Positions 1 to 5,268 of a stretch of DNA of 7,058 bases are shown here, one piece after another (the first letter of the stretch is position 1; each line of letters starts with the position of its first letter). Position numbers and translations under genes: made by a program. The notes beneath the pieces were generated by a model. It made no database searches. It was not told the DNA's origin and saw only the letters and a list, made by a program, of their open reading frames with translations. The stretch covers positions 1 to 7,058 of the forward strand of contig CAYZPB010000045.1 of assembly GCA_964480445.1 (NCBI GenBank), in the 5' to 3' direction. This DNA comes from CAYZPB01 sp964480445. GTDB taxonomy: Bacteria; Bacillota; Bacilli; Tepidibacillales; Tepidibacillaceae.

Positions 1-1180
1 CAGCAATCGTGAGGTTCGCAAAGAAGCTTTTACAAAGTTTTACAGTAGTTACCAAAGTCTGATTAATACTTTTGGGACGACCTTAAACAATGAAGTGAAA
101 AAGAATATTTTTTATGCGCGCGTTAGAAAGTACCCATCAGCGATTGAGGCTTCATTATTTCCGGATAATGTACCGCTGACAGTTTACAATCAATTGATCG
201 ATACAGTTAATGAGCAGCTACCCTTACTGCATCGTTACATTGACCTACGAAAAAAGGTGCTACAATTAGATGAAATACATATGTATGACCTATATACACC
301 ACTAATTGACGAAATAGAGCTAAAGCTAAGCTATGGAGATGCTATTAGAAAACTACAAACAGCCTTAGGGCCGCTTGGCGAGGAATATATAAATGATATG
401 GTGCAAGGGCTTAATTCTCGCTGGATTGATGTTTATGAAAACGAGGGAAAAACGAGTGGTGCATATTCCTGGGGGACCTATGCTACTAATCCTTATATAC
501 TGATGAATTACCAAGGTAAAGTTAATGACATGTTTACACTGGCTCATGAGTTGGGACATTCTATGCACTCTTATTATTCTAACAAAAACCAACCACAAGT
601 ATATGCTGGTTATACAATATTTGTTGCTGAGGTTGCTTCCACTTTAAATGAAGCTCTACTTATGGCCTATTTACTAGAAACAACCACTGACAAAAAGGAA
701 CGCTTGTACTATTTGAATCACTATCTTGAGCAGTTTCGTGCGACCTTATATCGTCAGACGATGTTTGCTGAGTTTGAGCAACTTATACATGAGAAATCAG
801 AAGCTGGCGAGGGGTTAACAGCTGTAGAATTAAGTGCAGTTTATCGTGAGCTAAACTTGAAGTATTATGGCCCCGAAATTGTAGTAGATTCACAAATTGA
901 TATTGAGTGGGCGCGTATTCCGCACTTTTACATGAATTTTTATGTCTATAAATATGCAACTGGCTTTTCTGCAGCGATTAGCCTTGCGAAACAAATACTA
1001 GTGGAGGGGCAACCAGCGGTTGAACGTTACCTAAACTTTCTAAAAGCTGGTGGTTCCGATTATCCAATTGAGTTGCTTAAAGCTGCGGGCGTTGATATGA
1101 ATACACGGGAACCGATCCAGGATGCTTTAGCTGTTTTTGCTGATGTTTTAGACGAGATGGAAAAGCTTCTGCTTGATTGA
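1..1180 (+). CDS. pepF: Oligoendopeptidase F, M3 family zinc metallopeptidase (5'-truncated by window edge)
   Basis: This is a cytoplasmic zinc endopeptidase that cuts short peptides and helps recycle peptides. The reading frame is open from base 2, so the GTG at 95 is an internal valine and not a start. About 392 codons are visible; family members are near 600 residues, so roughly the first 200 lie left of the window. The zinc site is clear: HELGH is at 545-559, followed 24 residues later by the third-ligand glutamate in AEVAST (Glu codon 629-631), with a second NEA segment just after. Further on, the tyrosine-rich FYVYKYATGFSAA segment (about 930-975) matches the substrate-binding tyrosine region of M3 peptidases. 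The gene ends in TGA at 1178-1180, 26 bases before an assembly gap. No terminator is visible in those 26 bases. The family call is firm; the exact peptide specificity is not visible. Confidence 0.93.
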   Translation, partial: SNREVRKEAFTKFYSSYQSLINTFGTTLNNEVKKNIFYARVRKYPSAIEASLFPDNVPLTVYNQLIDTVNEQLPLLHRYIDLRKKVLQLDEIHMYDLYTPLIDEIELKLSYGDAIRKLQTALGPLGEEYINDMVQGLNSRWIDVYENEGKTSGAYSWGTYATNPYILMNYQGKVNDMFTLAHELGHSMHSYYSNKNQPQVYAGYTIFVAEVASTLNEALLMAYLLETTTDKKERLYYLNHYLEQFRATLYRQTMFAEFEQLIHEKSEAGEGLTAVELSAVYRELNLKYYGPEIVVDSQIDIEWARIPHFYMNFYVYKYATGFSAAISLAKQILVEGQPAVERYLNFLKAGGSDYPIELLKAAGVDMNTREPIQDALAVFADVLDEMEKLLLD

Positions 1181-1206
1181 CAGTAGCGGAGTAAAGTGAT
1201 AAATTA

Positions 1207-1306
1207 NNNNNNNNNNNNNNNNNNNNNNNNNNNNNNNNNNNNNNNNNNNNNNNNNNNNNNNNNNNNNNNNNNNNNNNNNNNNNNNNNNNNNNNNNNNNNN
1301 NNNNNN
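1207..1306. other. Assembly gap, 100 N
   Basis: There are exactly 100 unknown bases between pepF and serA. A round 100 is the usual placeholder for a scaffold gap of unknown length, so the real distance, and any gene or leader lying there, cannot be known. The serA ribosome binding site and promoter are lost in it. Only one base (1307) separates the gap from the serA ATG. Confidence 0.97.
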
Positions 1307-1307
1307 A

Positions 1308-2900
1308 ATGTTCAAAATTTTAGTAAGTGACCCGATTTCTGATGTGGGTTTAAAAACGTTAACGGAAGCGGAGGATGTTCAACTAGATATTAAAACAGAT
1401 TTAACAAAGGAAGAGCTGTTAGCTGTTATTGGTGAATATGATGGGCTACTTGTTAGAAGCCAGACAACTGTTTCGCGTGACGTAATCGCAGCTGCCAATA
1501 ACCTTAAGGTAATTGGTCGTGCAGGTGTTGGTGTTGATAATATTGATATCAAAGCAGCAACTGAACTTGGCGTGGTTGTAATTAATGCACCAGATGGTAA
1601 TACAATCTCAACTGCAGAGCATAGTTTTGCAATGCTAGCGAGTATGGCAAGATGGATTCCACAGGCCGACAAGGATTTAAAAGATGGTCAATGGAATCGC
1701 AAAAAATACGTAGGTGTTGAACTAAACAATAAAGTACTTGGGGTTATTGGTTTAGGCAGAATTGGTTCTGAGGTAATTTCAAGAGCAAAAGCATTTAATA
1801 TGGACGTTATAGGTTACGACCCATTTGTTACTGAAGCAAGAGCTAAACAATTAGGTATTGAAACGGGCACAGTTGCTGATGTTGTAAAAAATGCAGACTT
1901 TATAACGATACATACACCTTTGACTAAGGATACTAAATATATTATTGATGATAAAGAATTTGCGCTAATGAAAAAGGGCGTCCGTATTGTTAACTGCGCG
2001 CGAGGTGGAGTTATTAGAGAAGAAGCTTTACTTAAAGCGATTGAGGACGGGATTGTAGCAGCAGCAGCAATCGACGTCTATGAAGAAGAACCGCCAGCAG
2101 AAGACAATGCCTTAGTTAATCATCCTAAAGTTATTTCAACTCCACACCTAGGTGCGTCGACTGCTGAGGCACAGTTAAATGTTGCGATTGATGTGGCGAT
2201 AGAGGCTTACAACTTTTTGAAGGGAGTTCCTTTCAAAAATGCAATTAACCTACCTTCAATACCTGCCGATATTCTAGCGCATATTCAACCGTATTTAGAG
2301 CTGGCTGAGAAGTTAGGTAAGCTGATTACTAATACTTTAACTGCAGCAATAGAAAAAGTTGAAATTATTTATGCGGGCGATATCGTAGACAAAGAGGTTG
2401 ATACTTTAACAAGGACTGTATTAAAAGGTATGTTTTCTGAACATATTGGTTCTGCTGGTATGGTCAACGACGTTAACGCACCAACACTTGCCAAAGAACG
2501 CGGGATTGAATACATTGATAGCCGCACTTCAAAATCTAAAGGCTATACAAATTTGATCACAGTTAAGGTTAAGACAGCAAAAGAAGAGAAAGAGGTTGCA
2601 GGAACAATTCTTAATGGCTATGGGCCCCGGATTGTTAATGTAGATGGTTTCACTGTTGATTTTAAATTGACAGGAAATCTGTTGCTGATGGAGCATATCG
2701 ATCAACCAGGAATCATTGGTGATATTGGTAAGCTGCTTGGAGAAGCTGGAGTCAATATTGCAACAATGCAGGTTGGCCGTAATGAAATAGGTGGTAAGGC
2801 AGTTGCCTTTTTGATGATAGATAATCTTGCTGAAGAGAGTGTTCTTGAGGGGATTAAAGGCCTAAAAGGCGTAGAAAATATTTATCAAGTAGAGCTCTAA
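1308..2900 (+). CDS. serA: D-3-phosphoglycerate dehydrogenase
   Basis: SerA oxidises 3-phosphoglycerate to 3-phosphohydroxypyruvate with NAD+, the first step of serine synthesis, in the cytoplasm. The 530-residue protein has the long architecture. A substrate/NAD-binding catalytic core occupies about residues 1-315, with GRAGVGVDNID at 70-80 and the Rossmann GLGRIG at 148-153. The catalytic residues appear to be Arg232 (NCARGG), Glu261 (VYEEEPP) and His280 (TPHLGAST). An intervening ASB-type domain spans about 320-450. A C-terminal ACT domain follows at about 456-530 (HIDQPGIIGDIG, then NIATMQVGR), which in the family often binds serine for feedback control. The start is accepted because family N-termini read M-[FY]-[KR]-[IV]-LV-[ST]-D, although nothing upstream survives the gap. 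A terminator follows at 2929. The gene may be alone or downstream of serC or another gene hidden in the gap. Confidence 0.97.
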   Translation: MFKILVSDPISDVGLKTLTEAEDVQLDIKTDLTKEELLAVIGEYDGLLVRSQTTVSRDVIAAANNLKVIGRAGVGVDNIDIKAATELGVVVINAPDGNTISTAEHSFAMLASMARWIPQADKDLKDGQWNRKKYVGVELNNKVLGVIGLGRIGSEVISRAKAFNMDVIGYDPFVTEARAKQLGIETGTVADVVKNADFITIHTPLTKDTKYIIDDKEFALMKKGVRIVNCARGGVIREEALLKAIEDGIVAAAAIDVYEEEPPAEDNALVNHPKVISTPHLGASTAEAQLNVAIDVAIEAYNFLKGVPFKNAINLPSIPADILAHIQPYLELAEKLGKLITNTLTAAIEKVEIIYAGDIVDKEVDTLTRTVLKGMFSEHIGSAGMVNDVNAPTLAKERGIEYIDSRTSKSKGYTNLITVKVKTAKEEKEVAGTILNGYGPRIVNVDGFTVDFKLTGNLLLMEHIDQPGIIGDIGKLLGEAGVNIATMQVGRNEIGGKAVAFLMIDNLAEESVLEGIKGLKGVENIYQVEL

Positions 2901-2928
2901 ACCATAAGTTTTCATAAATCTACATTTA

Positions 2929-2968
2929 AAAGGTCAGCGCCCTAAGGGTCGCTGACCTTTATTGTTTT
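2929..2968 (+). terminator. Rho-independent terminator of serA, possibly bidirectional
   Basis: A perfect 11-bp stem pairs AAAGGTCAGCG (2929-2939) with CGCTGACCTTT (2950-2960). Three further C-G pairs (2940-2942 with 2946-2948), a bulged T at 2949 and a TAA loop cap it. A T-rich tail, ATTGTTTT (2961-2968), follows on the + strand. It begins 28 bases after the serA stop. Read on the - strand the same hairpin is followed by CCTTTTAAAT, a weaker T run. It could therefore also end the converging phosphatase operon, whose stop is at 2985. Confidence 0.92.
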
Positions 2969-2984
2969 AAAAATCAAATTATTA

Positions 2985-3803
2985 TTAATCGAGATTTACG
3001 ATTGAAGGAACGCGCTTAGTAAAAAGCGTAATTTGATTAATGTCATACTCTTTCAGATAACTTAGGCCTTGTTCATAGAACTCACCAACCTGACTTGGAT
3101 GGTGGGCATCTGAGTTTATTATCATTGGCACCTTCCTCTTGGACAGGCGCTGCATTAACTCTGGAGCAGGATAAAGTTCTTTTACGGGTTTTCGTAGACC
3201 GGCTGTACTCATCTCAACAACGATCCCGCTTTTGACAATTTTGTCAACGACGCTATCGTATAAGCTTAATAAGCGTTTGTGGTCGGAAGGATCTGGTCGA
3301 TGACCAAAAACTTTAATTACATCTAAATGACCAAGGATATCAAAAAGCTCTGATTCAACCATCTGTTCTATTATTGCAAAATATTCCTCGTATGTTTTAA
3401 TAATGGGCTGCTCATTCCAACCCGCAATCATCTCTTGAAGATCAAAACCCCAATCGCCTAGCCAGTGAACAGAGCCGATTACATAATCCCAAGGATAACT
3501 ACCTATAAACTCAGCTAATTCGGACTCTTTACCAGGAGTATAATCTAATTCAATCCCTAGTTTTACAGGTAAGCCTTTACTTTTGGCTTTTTCAATCAGG
3601 CCAATGTATTCGTCAAGGTCTTCAGTCTGTCGTTTAGCAATCCAGGGATTATATAATAAATGTTGGGTCTGTTTGAAACGGTAGGCATGCTCAGTAAAGC
3701 CAAGGTCAGTAATACCTTTTTGCTTGGCCGTTTCCAGGTATTTCATCAGCCATTCCATCTTGTAAGGACCCGTTTCTAGATGTACATGATAATCAGTAAT
3801 CAT
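2985..3803 (-). CDS. hisJ: PHP-domain phosphatase, histidinol-phosphatase HisJ family
   Basis: Family members hydrolyse L-histidinol phosphate to histidinol, the second-last step of histidine synthesis, using a trinuclear metal centre in a PHP-fold barrel. The 272-residue length fits HisJ (about 265-275). Metal-ligand motifs appear in the expected order: HVH (His6, His8), FTEH (Glu38, His39), GIELDY (Glu85), SVHWL (His113), ILGHLD (His159) and SDAHH (Asp232, His234). The STAGLRKP segment at 199-206 matches the HisJ-type S-x-GLRK stretch. No other his gene is in the window, so the histidinol phosphate substrate is inferred from the family; a different phosphoester is possible. It is the second gene of a two-gene minus-strand operon, 19 bases after the upstream stop, with its own strong ribosome binding site at 3811-3817. 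The shared hairpin at 2929-2960 lies just beyond its stop. Confidence 0.85.
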   Translation of the reverse strand: MITDYHVHLETGPYKMEWLMKYLETAKQKGITDLGFTEHAYRFKQTQHLLYNPWIAKRQTEDLDEYIGLIEKAKSKGLPVKLGIELDYTPGKESELAEFIGSYPWDYVIGSVHWLGDWGFDLQEMIAGWNEQPIIKTYEEYFAIIEQMVESELFDILGHLDVIKVFGHRPDPSDHKRLLSLYDSVVDKIVKSGIVVEMSTAGLRKPVKELYPAPELMQRLSKRKVPMIINSDAHHPSQVGEFYEQGLSYLKEYDINQITLFTKRVPSIVNLD

Positions 3804-3810
3804 TACATTT

Positions 3811-3817
3811 CTCCTTT
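3811..3817 (-). promoter_or_regulatory. Ribosome binding site of the PHP phosphatase
   Basis: On the minus strand AAAGGAG ends 7 bases before the ATG at 3803, an ideal spacing. It sits entirely within the 19-base gap after the upstream gene's TAA, so the phosphatase can be translated independently from the shared transcript. Confidence 0.9.
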
Positions 3818-3822
3818 TATAT

Positions 3823-4464
3823 TTACTCAGCTGTTAGCTCTCTTTCAATACACTTTTTAATTTGCAGAGCATCCTTTTCATAGAGAATCTCCCATTCTAA
3901 ACGCTGTGGTGCAGGTAGAAGAGCCACGCATAAGTCGATATCTAGTTGGCGCAGTGTATTCTCTGTCATCTTTTTAAAGCTATAAAAAAGCAAGCGTGTT
4001 GAAAAAACTGGATACTCAAAACTTGATGATATTAGATCAATCTGGCGCTGCTCGTTAATTTTTGCTAGTTGTGGCACATGTTGATAGACTTCTTCAAGTT
4101 TAGCAAAGGCCTTAATTAAATCTAAGGGTATGTTTAAGGATTCAGTCTGATCGTTACCCAGCGCATTATATTTAAAATAGGTCTGACTTGCGTAAAACAT
4201 ATATGGCTCAAAATTTTCTACGCGAAATCTTATACCTCTTTCTAATGCTTTATTAACAGACAGATCGACTAGCTGGAAGAAATAGTCGTCAGCAAAATCG
4301 CTATAAAGCGGCCGGATATTCATTAAGCGCTGCATATAATAGTACTTCAATGTTTCATAGGCAGGCTTGTCGCCAATCAGCGCTTCATGCCAATAGCTTT
4401 CAATCTCTTGAGATGAAAGCTTAGCCGCGTTTTTCATTAAGTTTACATTAATTTTTTCAGTCAT
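3823..4464 (-). CDS. Uncharacterised protein, possible degenerate sigma-70-like protein
   Basis: I do not recognise this gene as a named family. It encodes 213 residues from the ATG at 4464. An upstream in-frame ATG at 4479 would add MRGTA, but it has no ribosome binding site and lies only about 9 bases after the likely transcription start. No signal peptide, membrane helix or cysteine cluster is visible, so it is probably a soluble cytoplasmic protein. By eye, residues 16-115 follow the spacing of sigma-factor region 2: an EIESYW start, GDKPAYETL at 31-39, a Tyr-rich helix, ADDYFFQLVDL at 58-68, then FEPYMFYASQTYF at 85-97 and SLNIPLD at 109-115. Residues 174-198 (LDIDLCVALLPAPQRLEWEIL...) resemble region 4.1. 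The protein ends before a helix-turn-helix of region 4.2 could fit. This sigma resemblance is inference from pattern only. It is the first gene of an operon with the PHP phosphatase. Confidence 0.72.
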   Translation of the reverse strand: MTEKINVNLMKNAAKLSSQEIESYWHEALIGDKPAYETLKYYYMQRLMNIRPLYSDFADDYFFQLVDLSVNKALERGIRFRVENFEPYMFYASQTYFKYNALGNDQTESLNIPLDLIKAFAKLEEVYQHVPQLAKINEQRQIDLISSSFEYPVFSTRLLFYSFKKMTENTLRQLDIDLCVALLPAPQRLEWEILYEKDALQIKKCIERELTAE

Positions 4465-4470
4465 TGCTGT

Positions 4471-4475
4471 ACCTC
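4471..4475 (-). promoter_or_regulatory. Ribosome binding site that decides the start of the 213-residue protein
   Basis: On the minus strand CGAGGTACAGC precedes the ATG at 4464, placing GAGGT 6 bases upstream of it. The longer in-frame start at 4479 is preceded by ATAACAACTTT, which has no Shine-Dalgarno match. The shorter start is therefore preferred. Confidence 0.7.
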
Positions 4476-4484
4476 GCATAAAGT

Positions 4485-4503
4485 TGTTATACTTATTATA
4501 ACA
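4485..4503. repeat. Perfect palindrome over the minus-strand -10, candidate operator
   Basis: TGTTATA (4485-4491), five bases CTTAT, then TATAACA (4497-4503) form a perfect 7-bp-arm inverted repeat. It covers the extended -10 and the expected start site of the minus-strand operon. A third similar half-site, TGTTAAT, lies at 4512-4518 and makes TAACAT-N6-ATGTTA with the right arm (4499-4516). A repressor bound here would block the promoter. That is inferred from position and symmetry; in AT-rich DNA, part of the symmetry could be chance. Confidence 0.45.
4495..4503 (-). promoter_or_regulatory. Extended -10 promoter of the minus-strand operon
   Basis: The minus strand reads TGTTATAAT, an exact TGnTATAAT extended -10 with TATAAT at 4500-4495. 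The expected start site is near 4488, giving a leader of about 24 bases to the ATG at 4464. No good -35 lies 17 bases upstream (CTATAA at 4523-4518), which an extended -10 can tolerate. A TTGACT at 4534-4529 lies too far away to serve this -10; with a 17-base spacer it would pair with TAAAGA at 4511-4506, a weaker alternative. Confidence 0.65.
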
Positions 4504-4538
4504 TTTCTTTATGTTAATTATAGTTACTAGTCAAATGT

Positions 4539-4569
4539 TTGATGCGTTTTTTTACAAACAAGCTATAAT
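4539..4569 (+). promoter_or_regulatory. Probable promoter of nth operon
   Basis: A consensus TATAAT lies at 4564-4569. The best -35 candidate is TTGATG at 4539-4544, with a longer than ideal 19-base spacer. Transcription would start near 4576. The leader would then be about 27 bases to the ATG at 4603, but only about 9 to the upstream in-frame ATG at 4585. The -10 is convincing; the -35 is weak. Confidence 0.5.
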
Positions 4570-4592
4570 AATAAATACAGACTTATGGATTG

Positions 4593-4597
4593 GGTGG
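4593..4597 (+). promoter_or_regulatory. Shine-Dalgarno-like site favouring the nth start at 4603
   Basis: GGTGG (inside GGGTGGT, one change from GGAGG) ends 5 bases before the ATG at 4603. The longer in-frame ATG at 4585 is preceded by AATACAGACTT, which has no such match. Confidence 0.55.
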
Positions 4598-4602
4598 TAT
4601 TT

Positions 4603-5268
4603 ATGCTTGAAAAAAATGACTTTACAGGACAAGCCGACATAGGAAAAATTCTTAACATACTTGATAGAATGTACCCAAATGCTTTCTGTGAATTAAATCA
4701 TCAGACAGCTTTTGAGTTGTTAGTTGCGACCATCCTTTCTGCCCAGGCGACGGACAAAAAAGTTAATGAAGTTACCGAAGTGCTTTTTCGTAAATATAAG
4801 ACCGCGGAGCAGTTTGCAAAACTGTCAACTGCTGAATTGGAATCAGAGATAAGACAGATAGGACTCTATCGAACAAAAAGCAAAAACATTATTGAGACGG
4901 CAAAAATTATTGTAAACAAACACGATGGAGTTGTACCACAAACTCGCTTAGAATTAGAAGCGCTGCCAGGGGTAGGGCGTAAAACAGCTAATGTTGTACT
5001 TAGCACGGCTTTTGGTGTACCAACTATTGCTGTTGACACACATGTGTTTCGCGTAGCTAACCGAATCGGTTTAGCGGAAAGTGAAGATGTGCGAACGACT
5101 GAGGAGCAGTTAATGCAACTAATTCCTAGGGAACAGTGGATTAGCACGCACCACAGACTAATCTGGCACGGACGGCGCATTTGTTTTGCGCGCAGACCCA
5201 ATTGTGGGGACTGTGACCTTTTTTGTTATTGTAAAGAGGGACCAAATATTATGGAGGTTCAACAATGA
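4603..5268 (+). CDS. nth: Endonuclease III, DNA glycosylase/AP lyase
   Basis: Nth removes oxidised pyrimidines from DNA and cleaves the resulting abasic site by beta-elimination, the first step of base-excision repair. From the preferred start the protein has 221 residues, close to the B. subtilis length. An alternative ATG at 4585 adds six residues (MDWVVF) but lacks a ribosome binding site. The all-helical core includes LSAQATD (45-51), and the helix-hairpin-helix LPGVGRKTA spans 121-129 with catalytic Lys127. The catalytic aspartate is Asp145 in AVDTHV. The C-terminal 4Fe-4S motif C-x6-C-x2-C-x5-C is Cys194, Cys201, Cys204 and Cys210. Cys208 is an extra cysteine inside the last interval. 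THHRLIWHGR (182-191) precedes the cluster as in the family. The stop overlaps the start of the downstream GH18 gene by four bases, so the two are co-translated. Confidence 0.96.
   Translation: MLEKNDFTGQADIGKILNILDRMYPNAFCELNHQTAFELLVATILSAQATDKKVNEVTEVLFRKYKTAEQFAKLSTAELESEIRQIGLYRTKSKNIIETAKIIVNKHDGVVPQTRLELEALPGVGRKTANVVLSTAFGVPTIAVDTHVFRVANRIGLAESEDVRTTEEQLMQLIPREQWISTHHRLIWHGRRICFARRPNCGDCDLFCYCKEGPNIMEVQQ
5253..5257 (+). promoter_or_regulatory. Ribosome binding site of GH18 gene, inside nth
   Basis: GGAGG ends 7 bases before the ATG at 5265, within the last codons of nth. The ATGA overlap (5265-5268) plus this strong site indicates translational coupling along with efficient independent initiation. 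Confidence 0.9.

Noticed and set aside
95..97. GTG at 95 as the start of the peptidase gene
   Set aside because: The frame is open to the window edge and the upstream residues (NREVRKEAFTKFY) match oligoendopeptidase F, so this is an internal valine codon.
365..598. Minus-strand open frame of 77 codons inside pepF
   Set aside because: Antisense shadow over the conserved zinc-site region, with no ribosome binding site or family resemblance.
1379..1672. Minus-strand open frame of 97 codons inside serA
   Set aside because: Antisense of the conserved NAD/substrate domain; composition is that of a shadow frame.
2057..2072. GCAGCAGCAGCA run as a microsatellite
   Set aside because: It encodes the conserved alanine stretch before the AIDVYEE motif of SerA; only four copies.
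4866..5201. Minus-strand open frame of 111 codons inside nth
   Set aside because: Antisense of the helix-hairpin-helix core of endonuclease III; no independent support.
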